Below, in pieces: positions 25,736-33,351 of a DNA stretch of 42,894 nt. This stretch comes from Verrucomicrobiaceae bacterium (GTDB lineage Bacteria > Verrucomicrobiota > Verrucomicrobiia > Verrucomicrobiales > Verrucomicrobiaceae). Both the position numbers and the translations under genes were made by a program. How positions within the stretch are numbered: the first letter of the stretch is position 1; each line of letters starts with the position of its first letter. Below the pieces are notes generated by a model. It saw nothing but the letters and a program-made list of their open reading frames with translations. It was not told the DNA's origin and did no database searches. Location: NCBI GenBank assembly GCA_029865835.1, contig JARXAL010000111.1:1-42894 (forward strand). The letters run 5' to 3'.

Positions 25736-27268
25736 ATGGAAAACCCCTTCCAGGAAACCCTCATCCAGAAGAACCGTGCTGAACCCTGCTCCGTCGTCAT
25801 CTTTGGTGCCACGGGCGATCTCACTCACCGCAAACTCATCCCCGCCCTCTACAACATCGCAGCCTGCGGAGACCTCCCTCCCCAGTTCAAGGTAGTCGGC
25901 TTCGCTCGTCGTGAAAAAAGCGACGACGTCTTCCGCTCCGAACTCGAAACTGCCAATAAAAAACATTCCCGCCAAGCCCACACCCAAGAACTCTGGTCAG
26001 GTTTCTCTCAGTCCATTCACTACCATCAAAGCGAGTTCCAGGATGTCGAAGGCTACAAAGCCCTGGGCCGTCTCCTCGACCAGTTCGATGTCGAACGTGG
26101 CACCACCGCCAACCGACTCTTCTACCTCGCCTCCGCCCCCGAATTCTTCAAACCCATCCTCGAACACCTCAAAGCCGCCGGCCTTCACGTGCCTCCCCAA
26201 GGCAAATGGGCCCGCGTCGTCTGCGAAAAACCCTTCGGCAAAGACCTCGCCACCGCCCGCGGCCTCAACGAAGCCGTCGCCAACACCTTCGCCGAAAAAG
26301 ACACCTACCGCATCGACCACTATTTGGGCAAAGAAACCGCCCAAAATATCATGGTCCTGCGCTTCGCCAACTCCATCTTCGAACCCAACTGGAATTCCCG
26401 CTACATCGATCACATCCAGATCACCTGCGCGGAAAATCTCGGAATGGAAGGCGGCCGCGGTGGCTACTACGACACCGCCGGTGCCCTGCGTGACATGGTT
26501 CAAAACCACCTCTTCCAACTCCTCAGCCTTGTCGCCATGGAACCCCCAACCGACTTGGGTGCCGATGCCGTTCGCGATGAAAAAGTCAAGGTCATCCGTT
26601 CCCTTCGACCACTCATCGGCCCACACGCCGTCGGCCAAAACGTCATCCGTGCTCAATACACCACCGGCTCTGTCGATGGCGTCGCCCGCCCCGGCTACCG
26701 CCAGGAAGACCGAGTCAATCCAGAATCCCAAACCGAAGCCTACGTCGCCCTCCGTCTCTTCGTCGACACCTGGCGCTGGCAGGGCGTCCCTTTCTACATC
26801 CGCGTCGGCAAACAACTCCCCAAAAAGGCCACCGAAATCTCCGTCCACTTCAAACGCCCCCCTCAAGTCCCCTTCGCCACCAGCAAACTCATCGACAACA
26901 GCGAAAACACCCTCGTCATCCGCATCCAGCCTGACGAAGGCATGGCCCTCCGCATCCTCTGCAAACAACCCGGCCAGGCCCTCTCCATGCAACCCGTGAA
27001 GATGGATTTTCGCTACTCCTCCAGCTTCGGCAAAGCCAGCCCGGAAGCCTACGAGCGCCTCCTCCTCGACGCCATGGCCGGTGACGCCACCCTCTTCGCC
27101 CGTCGTGACGAAGTCGAAAACGCCTGGAAGTTCATCGACGAAATCCAAGCCGCCTGGCACAAATCCGACACCCCACCTCCCATGTGCGAATACCCCGCCG
27201 GCTCCTGGGGCCCCAAAGAAGCCGACCAACTCCTCGCCCAAAACGGCCACGAGTGGCGCCTGCTTTGA
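25736..27268 (+). CDS. zwf: Glucose-6-phosphate 1-dehydrogenase
   Basis: Oxidises glucose-6-phosphate to 6-phosphogluconolactone with NAD(P), the entry to the oxidative pentose phosphate pathway. The dinucleotide-binding loop GATGDL is at 24-29, the substrate and catalytic motif RIDHYLGKE at 192-200, and the C-terminal half has the usual VARPGYRQE and RIQPDEGM segments. The 510 residues are full length. ATG at 25736. OpcA, its activating partner, is encoded 762 bases downstream on the same strand. Confidence 0.97.
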   Translation: MENPFQETLIQKNRAEPCSVVIFGATGDLTHRKLIPALYNIAACGDLPPQFKVVGFARREKSDDVFRSELETANKKHSRQAHTQELWSGFSQSIHYHQSEFQDVEGYKALGRLLDQFDVERGTTANRLFYLASAPEFFKPILEHLKAAGLHVPPQGKWARVVCEKPFGKDLATARGLNEAVANTFAEKDTYRIDHYLGKETAQNIMVLRFANSIFEPNWNSRYIDHIQITCAENLGMEGGRGGYYDTAGALRDMVQNHLFQLLSLVAMEPPTDLGADAVRDEKVKVIRSLRPLIGPHAVGQNVIRAQYTTGSVDGVARPGYRQEDRVNPESQTEAYVALRLFVDTWRWQGVPFYIRVGKQLPKKATEISVHFKRPPQVPFATSKLIDNSENTLVIRIQPDEGMALRILCKQPGQALSMQPVKMDFRYSSSFGKASPEAYERLLLDAMAGDATLFARRDEVENAWKFIDEIQAAWHKSDTPPPMCEYPAGSWGPKEADQLLAQNGHEWRLL

Positions 27269-27304
27269 TTGCCTTATCGGACGTCATCATTCATACTCTC
27301 AGAC

Positions 27305-27526
27305 ATGGATACTCTGCTTCCACTCGATCAAATGTCGCGAGCAGACAAGTCCCGCGCCATCGACGTACTCTGGAACGAATTCCAGCCCAACAAAGAGACC
27401 ATGGATTCGCCTGAATGGCACCTCACCGCCCTCAAGGAGACTCAAAAACGCTATGAAGACGGCCTCGAAATTCCCATGGATCTCGACGAAGCCGAGCACC
27501 AACTGCGCACTCGCCTAAATCCATGA
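27305..27526 (+). CDS. Addiction-module antitoxin-like protein (TIGR02574 type), orphan
   Basis: 73 residues from the ATG at 27305; the track start at 27269 is a TTG. The opening helix LPLDQMSRADKSRAIDVLWNEF and the ending KRYEDGLEIPMDLDEAEHQLRTRL follow the small acidic antitoxin pattern of the putative addiction module component family, whose members are normally followed by a RelE/ParE-type toxin. No toxin of normal length follows; only a 17-codon ORF overlaps the stop as ATGA. It lies 36 bases after zwf. Confidence 0.65.
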   Translation: MDTLLPLDQMSRADKSRAIDVLWNEFQPNKETMDSPEWHLTALKETQKRYEDGLEIPMDLDEAEHQLRTRLNP

Positions 27527-27576
27527 AAAACCGCATCGATCCCGCCAGATTGCATCTCACGCCAAAGCAGCAGTGA
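27523..27576 (+). pseudogene. Possible toxin-gene relic (17 codons)
   Basis: The ATGA overlap with the antitoxin stop is how antitoxin-toxin pairs are often coupled. The ORF MKNRIDPARLHLTPKQQ ends at TGA 27574-27576. Its first residues vaguely recall the start of ParE/RelE toxins, but the body is missing and I found no continuation in the other frames. Very tentative. Confidence 0.15.
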
Positions 27577-27592
27577 CCATTCTTAACCTGCC

Positions 27593-27997
27593 ATGAAAAA
27601 TCTGGATTCGAGGGCGAATGGAGCCAACTCAACACCTTCCAAAAGCTCACCTATGAAACAAAGTGCTGATTGGTTTGCATGGATTCTTCAGTTCTTCTTT
27701 GGACTTTTCATTGGCCATACCCTCGGCAGTGCACTTGCTCTCCTTTTCCTCGGAGGGGATCACTTGCCCGCGCAGGACTCTTTTCTCGCTTGGGGTGTGG
27801 GTCTCATCGGTGCCGGACTTGGGTCTTATTTTGGCGACCGACTCTGGCTGAGCCTGTCCAAACACGTCATCCCGCCCGACCGCGTCACTCAAACCGGCCC
27901 TAGCCGATTTCTTTCCCTCTGCACAGGAACATTGGGCAGCCTCCTCCTCGTCGCGGCCCTCTTGCGGACGTTCGGCGTTTTTGGCGAGAATTCCTGA
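27593..27997 (+). CDS. Small membrane protein of unknown function
   Basis: 134 residues from ATG 27593; an alternative ATG at 27653 would remove a polar 20-residue lead. Three hydrophobic segments are visible: WFAWILQFFFGLFIGHTLG, FLAWGVGLIGAGLGSYFG and LGSLLLVAALLRTFG. Glycine-rich helices resemble small bacterial inner-membrane proteins, but no family is recognised. It is placed between the antitoxin-like gene and opcA. Confidence 0.6.
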   Translation: MKNLDSRANGANSTPSKSSPMKQSADWFAWILQFFFGLFIGHTLGSALALLFLGGDHLPAQDSFLAWGVGLIGAGLGSYFGDRLWLSLSKHVIPPDRVTQTGPSRFLSLCTGTLGSLLLVAALLRTFGVFGENS

Positions 27998-28029
27998 TAC
28001 ATCCTCACCACAAATCAAGCCCACCCACC

Positions 28030-29082
28030 ATGCCCTTCCCCGCCCTCTCCGAAAATGACCTCGCACGCCTCGGCATGGAGGTCCCTCTCGCCCGCGTCGA
28101 CAAATCCCTCGCCGAACTCTGGGAAAACGACAGCGCCAAAACCCGCGCCTCCCTCATCAACTTCGCCATCTACACCGAGAGTGCCTCCGACCTCTCCCGA
28201 AACATGGAGTTGCTCGAAGCCATCACCGCCGAGCACGCCTGCCGCGCGCTCCTTATCCTCAACCTCCCGGACGCCCCCGCCCCAAACGCCCGCGCCTTCA
28301 TCAACGCCCTTTGCCGCCCCTACCAGGGCCAGCAGGTCGTCTGCTCCGAGCAGGTCGCCTTCATCCTCGAACAGGCCACTCCACAGGCCGTGCAAAACAT
28401 CGTCTTCGCCCATCTCGACTCCGACCTCCCCCTCATCGTCCTCTGGCAAGGCACCCTCACCCGCAACTTCGACGAACGCCTCTACTCCCACATCGACACC
28501 CTCATCGTCGACAGCTCCCTCTGGCAAAACCCCGCCATCGAGCTTTCCGCCCTCACCACCGCCCTCGAAAGTGAAACCGCAGACTTTGACGTCCGTGACC
28601 TCAGTTGGACCCGCTCCCACTTCCTCCGCACCTCCCTCGCCACCTGCTTCCAGGACGCCCGCGCCCTCGAACACCTCCCTGCCATCACCCAGATCGAAAT
28701 CACCCACGCCTCCGAGCACCGCATGGCCGCGCTCCTCCTCGGTGCCTGGATCGCCCAACGCCTCGGCGGCACCCCCTCCTCAAACCTCACCTTCCCACGC
28801 GCAAACGGCCCTTCCATCCAAATCACCCTCACCTCTGTCTCAACCGGCCCCTCCCTCCAAAAACTCCACCTCACCGGTCACAACGTCCAAATCCAAATCA
28901 GCCGCCACTCCGACTCTCGCTTCGTCCAGGTCTGCACCTCCTGTCCCAATCACAAAACACAGGAAATCTATCCCGCCGATGTCGAAACCGATGCCGAACT
29001 CATCGGCGAGCAACTCTCCCGAGCCGGTGGCCGCACCCTCTACTCCAGCCTCATCCCACAGCTCCGCGAGTTGCTCAAGTAA
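28030..29082 (+). CDS. opcA: Glucose-6-phosphate dehydrogenase assembly protein OpcA
   Basis: 350 residues. OpcA binds and activates G6PDH in cyanobacteria and actinobacteria. The recognisable segments are RASLINFAIYT near residue 40, HACRALLILNLPD around 75, ICSEQV-like VCSEQVAFIL around 113, and the conserved DLPLIVLWQG and LIVDSS blocks in the middle. The C-terminal half, after RMAALLLGAWIAQRLG, is also typical. With zwf it forms the oxidative pentose phosphate module, here interrupted by two small genes. Confidence 0.85.
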   Translation: MPFPALSENDLARLGMEVPLARVDKSLAELWENDSAKTRASLINFAIYTESASDLSRNMELLEAITAEHACRALLILNLPDAPAPNARAFINALCRPYQGQQVVCSEQVAFILEQATPQAVQNIVFAHLDSDLPLIVLWQGTLTRNFDERLYSHIDTLIVDSSLWQNPAIELSALTTALESETADFDVRDLSWTRSHFLRTSLATCFQDARALEHLPAITQIEITHASEHRMAALLLGAWIAQRLGGTPSSNLTFPRANGPSIQITLTSVSTGPSLQKLHLTGHNVQIQISRHSDSRFVQVCTSCPNHKTQEIYPADVETDAELIGEQLSRAGGRTLYSSLIPQLRELLK

Positions 29083-29098
29083 CGAAGCCAAAGCTGGC

Positions 29099-29881
29099 TC
29101 ACTTCTTGAACAAATCCGCCAACGCCTTCAATCCCGAAGCGTCCGCTGGCTTCATCGCCGAGGCTATCACCGCCTCCTGCAGCGCCACCAACTCGGCAAC
29201 CCCCTTCTTCCCGAACACCAGCATCGCCTCCAAATCACCGGGCGAAAAAGTCGACTCCTCACCGCTCCCCTGCACCTCCACAAACTGACCCGCCTCCGTC
29301 ATCACAATGTTGCTGTCCACATCCGCCTTCGCGTCTTCCTCATAGCAGAGATCCAGCAAACATTCCCCCTTCACCATCCCCACACTCACCGCCGCCACCT
29401 TGCTCTTCAGCGGATTCCGCGTCAACTTGCCCGCCTCCAATAGCCGGTTGAAAGCAATCGCCGAAGCCACACACGCCCCGGTAATTGACGCCGTCCGCGT
29501 CCCTCCATCCGCCTGCAGCACATCGCAATCAATCCACAACGTCCGCGCCCCAAGCTTCTCCAAATCCACCACCGCCCGCAGACTCCGCCCAATCAACCGC
29601 TGAATCTCCGTGCTCCGACCATCCACCTTCCCTCTAGAACTATCCCGATCCTTCCTCTGGTGTGTCGAATACGGCAGCATTGCATACTCCGCCGTCAGCC
29701 AGCCCCCCTTCACATTCTGGCGCTTCATCCACATCGGCACCTCATCCTGAATCGTCGCCGCGCAAATCACCCGCGTGTTCCCAAAACTCATCAATACCGA
29801 CGCCGTCGCATGCGGCGCCACATCCGTGATGAAGCTGATTTCCCTCAACTGATCCGCTGTTCTTCCGTCGATTCTAGGCAT
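29099..29881 (-). CDS. rph: Ribonuclease PH
   Basis: Phosphorolytic 3'-5' exoribonuclease that trims tRNA 3' ends, usually a hexamer. Landmarks: RIDGRTADQLREI at the N-terminus, VSFGNT-like VLMSFGNTRVICAAT, WLTAEYAMLP, the phosphate-site region GRSTEIQRLIGRSLRAV and the QADGGTRTASITGA block. 260 residues from ATG 29881; the track's TTG at 29902 adds seven residues. The gene ends 16 bases from the convergent opcA stop and starts 33 bases after the cysteine desulfurase stop. Confidence 0.95.
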   Translation of the reverse strand: MPRIDGRTADQLREISFITDVAPHATASVLMSFGNTRVICAATIQDEVPMWMKRQNVKGGWLTAEYAMLPYSTHQRKDRDSSRGKVDGRSTEIQRLIGRSLRAVVDLEKLGARTLWIDCDVLQADGGTRTASITGACVASAIAFNRLLEAGKLTRNPLKSKVAAVSVGMVKGECLLDLCYEEDAKADVDSNIVMTEAGQFVEVQGSGEESTFSPGDLEAMLVFGKKGVAELVALQEAVIASAMKPADASGLKALADLFKK

Positions 29882-29914
29882 ACCCGCACTTAACACACCC
29901 AACGCCCCTGTCCA

Positions 29915-31072
29915 TCACCAACCCGCCACCGCACCACTCCGACCCGCATCCAAATCCGCCCCCACCTGCTCAAACGCCTCCGCCAATCGCACCCAGTCCT
30001 CCACCTCGTGCACCCAGCCCCCACTTACCCGCACCACCCGCCTCAACTCCTCCTCCGTCGCCCCCAACGCTCGCACCACCACTGACGCCCCCTCCTTCCC
30101 CGAACTGCACGCCGACCCCGTCGAAATCGCAAACCCCGCCTGCGACAACCTCGTCAACCACTTCAAATTCGAATGCCTCGGCATCACCAAAAGCGACGTA
30201 TTCCACAGCCTCTTCCCACCACCCCCAATCACCCTCACCTCCGGAAAAATCTCCTTCATCCGCCCCTCAAACACATCCCGCCCCTCCGGCGACCCCGCCT
30301 TCGCACACGCTTCCAGCGCCGTCACCATCGACTCCACCCCCGCATAGTCCTCCGTCCCCGCCCGTCGTCCCTCCTCCTGCGGCCCGCCAAAAAGCAAACG
30401 CCACCGCCCCTCCTCCCCCTCCGGCAAGACGACAAACCCCACCCCCTTCGGCCCGCCAAACTTGTGCCCCGACCCCGAAACCAAATCACAATCCCCCAGC
30501 CTCTCCGCCCCCATCTTCCCCACCCACTGCGCCGCATCGCAGTGAAACCTTACCCCCTCCTCGCGACACAGCGCCGCCGCCTCCCACCACGGTTGCAACG
30601 CCCCACTCTCATTGTTCGCCGCCATCAACGAAACCAGCGCCGCCCGCCCCCGATTCTCCTCCAGCCACCTCGCCACCTCCGCCACCTCCACCACACCCTC
30701 ATCCGAAACCGGCAGTTCATCCACCCGACCCCCTCCCAGCCAATGCCGCGCCGCCTCCCTCACACTCGGATGCTCCACCGCCGAGATCGCCACCCGATCC
30801 CCTTCCCCCATCCGCCGCGCCAAACTCGCAAACACCAGATTATTTCCCTCCGTCGCCCCCCCCGTAAAAACCAACCGCTCCGGCTCACAACTCAGCACAT
30901 CCCCCATCCGCTCCCTTGCCATCTCCAGCGCCTGACTCGCCAACCCCGCATCCCGATACAAACTCGACGGATTCTGCCAGTGCCGCCCCACCGCCCCGAT
31001 CCACGCCCCTTGCGCCGCCGCACTCAACGGCGTCGTCGCATTGAAATCAAAATACCGCCTCAGCACCTCCAT
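29915..31072 (-). CDS. Cysteine desulfurase (NifS/IscS-like)
   Basis: PLP-dependent enzyme that takes sulfur from cysteine for Fe-S clusters or thiolation. The N-terminus FDFNATTPL, the ATEGNN motif, HCDAAQWVGK, the PLP lysine in SGHKFGGPKG and the persulfide-forming cysteine in STGSACSSGK are all present. 385 residues from ATG 31072; the track begins five codons earlier at a TTG. No IscU or other assembly gene is adjacent, so its target is unclear; it lies between an ABC exporter and rph. Confidence 0.88.
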   Translation of the reverse strand: MEVLRRYFDFNATTPLSAAAQGAWIGAVGRHWQNPSSLYRDAGLASQALEMARERMGDVLSCEPERLVFTGGATEGNNLVFASLARRMGEGDRVAISAVEHPSVREAARHWLGGGRVDELPVSDEGVVEVAEVARWLEENRGRAALVSLMAANNESGALQPWWEAAALCREEGVRFHCDAAQWVGKMGAERLGDCDLVSGSGHKFGGPKGVGFVVLPEGEEGRWRLLFGGPQEEGRRAGTEDYAGVESMVTALEACAKAGSPEGRDVFEGRMKEIFPEVRVIGGGGKRLWNTSLLVMPRHSNLKWLTRLSQAGFAISTGSACSSGKEGASVVVRALGATEEELRRVVRVSGGWVHEVEDWVRLAEAFEQVGADLDAGRSGAVAGW

Positions 31073-31115
31073 AGCCACATCAAGCAATCATCACCCCACG
31101 GAGGCAACCTCGATT

Positions 31116-32816
31116 TCACTCCATCCCGATCAAAGACGTCCGGCACAGCGACGCATACAACCCGTCATGCGCCACCAACTCCTCATGCGTCCCAGACTCC
31201 TTCACCCGCCCGCGCTCAATCACATAAATCCGGTCCGCATGCCGCACCGTCGAAAGCCGGTGCGCAATCACAAAACTCGTCCGCTCCTTCATCAACCGAT
31301 CCAGCGCCTCCTGGATCAACCGCTCCGTCTCCGTATCCACACTCGCCGTCGCCTCATCCAAGAGCAAAATCGGCGGGTTCCTCAGCAACGCCCTCGCAAT
31401 CGACACCCGCTGCTTCTCACCCACACTCAACTTCACCCCGCGCTCACCCACCTTCGTGTCCAGTCCCTCCGGCAACCGCTCCACAAACCCCTTCGCATTC
31501 GCACTCTCCAGCACCTCCCACAGCATCGCCTCCGTCGCATCCCGCCGTCCAATAATGAGGTTCTCCCGCACCGTCCCGTTAAACAAAAAACTCTCCTGCG
31601 TCACATAACCAATCTTCGACCTCAACTCACGCTTGTTCATCTCATGCACCGGCGTCCCGTCGATCGTGATCACCCCATGGTCATACTCATAAAACCGCGT
31701 CAGCAGATTGATCAACGTGCTCTTCCCCGCCCCCGTCGGCCCCACCAAAGCAATTGTCTCACCCGGCTTCGCTCGCAAATCAATCCCCTCCACCGTCGGC
31801 ATCTGCCCCGTGTAAGAAAAGCCCACCCCCTCAAACACCACCTCACCGCGAATCCCATCCAACACCACCCCCGCAGAAGCCGCCACATCCCTCTCCGGTT
31901 CCGAGTCCAAAATATCAAACACCCGCTCCCCTGCTGCCCGCCCGCTTTGCAGGATCTGATTCAACTGATGCAGACTCTCAATCGGCGAATAAAAGAAATT
32001 CAACAGCACCAAAAACGCCGTCAACTCCCCCACCTGAATCCGCTCCTCCATCAGCGCCCGCGCCCCCACCCACAGCACCAGCACCAACCCGCAACTCGTC
32101 AAAAAGTTCATCCCCGGGCGATACATCGACCACACCTTCATCAGGTGCATCGTCGCCGATTTCACCTCCGCGCTCGCTCGATTGAACCTCGCCAGCTCCT
32201 CGTTCTCAATCGCATACGCCTTGATCTGCCGCATCCCCGCCACGTTATCGTGCAGCAGCGAATTCATCGCACTCGTCGCCCGCCGCACCTTCCGATGCCG
32301 ATCCCGCGCGCTCTTCGTGTACCAAACCGCTCCCGCCATCAAAAACGGCACCGGCACCAGCGCCACCAGCGCCAGTTTCGCATCCGCCTGAAACATGAAC
32401 GCCCCCACCACCACAATCTGAATCACCGAAACCAACCCCTGCTCAATGCCATCGATCAACACCCGCTCCACCGACGGCACATCCTCCGAGACCGTCGTCA
32501 TGATGTCCCCCGTCGGTCGGTTATCAAACCACCGCAGCGGCAGCCACTGCAACCGCTCATACAGATCACTCCTCAAATCATAAATCACCTTCTGCTCAAA
32601 CCCGTTGTTCAACCGAATCCGCAACCCATTGAACAAGTGCTGGCAAAAATACGCCCCCAAAGCCGTGAAAATCAGCGGCACCAGCCGATCCCATTCCTTG
32701 TTCGGCACCACCTGGTCCATCACCTCCCGCGTCACCGCCGGAAACACCACCACCATCAGCGTCCCCCCCACCGCACACACCAACTGCGCCACCGCCATCG
32801 CTGGATAGCGCTTCAA
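31116..32816 (-). CDS. ABC exporter (MsbA/lipid-type), fused permease and ATPase
   Basis: 566 residues as tracked. Six transmembrane helices in residues 1-300 form the exporter permease, followed by the ATPase with Walker A GPTGAGKST, Q-loop GYVTQESF, signature LSVGEKQR, Walker B ILLLDEATASVD and H-loop IAHRLSTVRHADR. The substrate may be lipid A or another lipid, by similarity to MsbA. The start is unclear: 32816 is a TTG, yet the frame stays protein-like upstream (VPFYPLVLKTILRVFAYL) as far as an ACG at 32873, with no ATG, GTG or TTG before the TGA at 32879-32877. The palindromic element begins 17 bases beyond that stop. Confidence 0.88.
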   Translation of the reverse strand: MKRYPAMAVAQLVCAVGGTLMVVVFPAVTREVMDQVVPNKEWDRLVPLIFTALGAYFCQHLFNGLRIRLNNGFEQKVIYDLRSDLYERLQWLPLRWFDNRPTGDIMTTVSEDVPSVERVLIDGIEQGLVSVIQIVVVGAFMFQADAKLALVALVPVPFLMAGAVWYTKSARDRHRKVRRATSAMNSLLHDNVAGMRQIKAYAIENEELARFNRASAEVKSATMHLMKVWSMYRPGMNFLTSCGLVLVLWVGARALMEERIQVGELTAFLVLLNFFYSPIESLHQLNQILQSGRAAGERVFDILDSEPERDVAASAGVVLDGIRGEVVFEGVGFSYTGQMPTVEGIDLRAKPGETIALVGPTGAGKSTLINLLTRFYEYDHGVITIDGTPVHEMNKRELRSKIGYVTQESFLFNGTVRENLIIGRRDATEAMLWEVLESANAKGFVERLPEGLDTKVGERGVKLSVGEKQRVSIARALLRNPPILLLDEATASVDTETERLIQEALDRLMKERTSFVIAHRLSTVRHADRIYVIERGRVKESGTHEELVAHDGLYASLCRTSLIGME

Positions 32817-32895
32817 ATAAGCAAAGACTCGGAGAATGGTTTTCAGAACAAGAGGATAGAAAGGAACATACGTCCGTCAATGCGCCTCAGGCGCG

Positions 32896-33074
32896 AACCT
32901 GACCTATTCATGAAAGTCGTCGCGAGACGCCGCGAAAACTCGCATTGGCAAGGCGGGTGCAGTTTTGAAAGGCTAAGTGCATTTGTAAATGCTCGATGCC
33001 TTTCAAAACCAGCCCAACGCCGCCAATGTGGGCTTGCAGCAAGTCGCAGTAGAGTTTCATGAATAGGTCAGGTT
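32896..33074. repeat. 179-bp palindromic element with perfect 20-bp terminal inverted repeats (MITE-like)
   Basis: AACCTGACCTATTCATGAAA at 32896-32915 is repeated in exact inverted form at 33055-33074. Farther in, GTTTTGAAAGGC at 32962-32973 pairs perfectly with 32998-33009, CATTGGC occurs in both arms, and the centre is GCATTT-GT-AAATGC at 32979-32992. The whole element can therefore fold as one long hairpin with a looser middle section. There is no ORF of note inside and no obvious target-site duplication. It is placed between the divergent-side starts and ends of two minus-strand genes and could be a nonautonomous mobile element or a structured RNA. Confidence 0.8.
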
Positions 33075-33285
33075 AGAGCAAAGTGCTGTCATCCGCCTTC
33101 TCCAACCGCCCAATCTTCTTCTTGATGATCTCCAACTGAATCGTCAGCTCATACCCCGCCTTGATGCAGTCCGACTGCGTCTCCGCGTCCCCGAGCTTGT
33201 GAATCGCGGGCGAAATCTTCATCATCTGAAGGGCAATGTTCTTGCAGGCTTCACGAATTTGCAAAATAGCGGCGACTCGATCCAT
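33073..33285 (-). CDS. Small hypothetical protein, alpha-helical
   Basis: 70 residues from ATG 33285, helical and charged (LQIREACKNIALQMM, YELTIQLEIIKKKIGRLEKAD). I do not recognise a family. The TAA stop (33075-33073) takes its last two bases from the end of the palindromic element, so the element may have replaced the original C-terminus. It is divergent from the beta-propeller gene 66 bases away. Confidence 0.5.
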   Translation of the reverse strand: MDRVAAILQIREACKNIALQMMKISPAIHKLGDAETQSDCIKAGYELTIQLEIIKKKIGRLEKADDSTLL

Positions 33286-33351
33286 AACCTCGACTCTAAA
33301 TCGGAAGCATCACTTCGCAACCTTTGCCCCCCAGCCGTGTTCCACCTCCCC

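Noticed and set aside
25997-27250. 417-residue minus-strand ORF opposite zwf
   Set aside because: Same shadow effect; zwf is certain.
28055-29443. 462-residue + strand ORF overlapping opcA and rph
   Set aside because: Ser/Pro/Thr-rich frame shadow with no domain.
31041-33062. 673-residue + strand ORF opposite the ABC exporter
   Set aside because: Arg/His/Pro-rich shadow; ABC exporter motifs are certain on the other strand.
32896-33074. Integron attC site
   Set aside because: Ends do not fit the RYYYAAC/GTTRRRY core sites and there is no integrase; the structure is a simple long palindrome.
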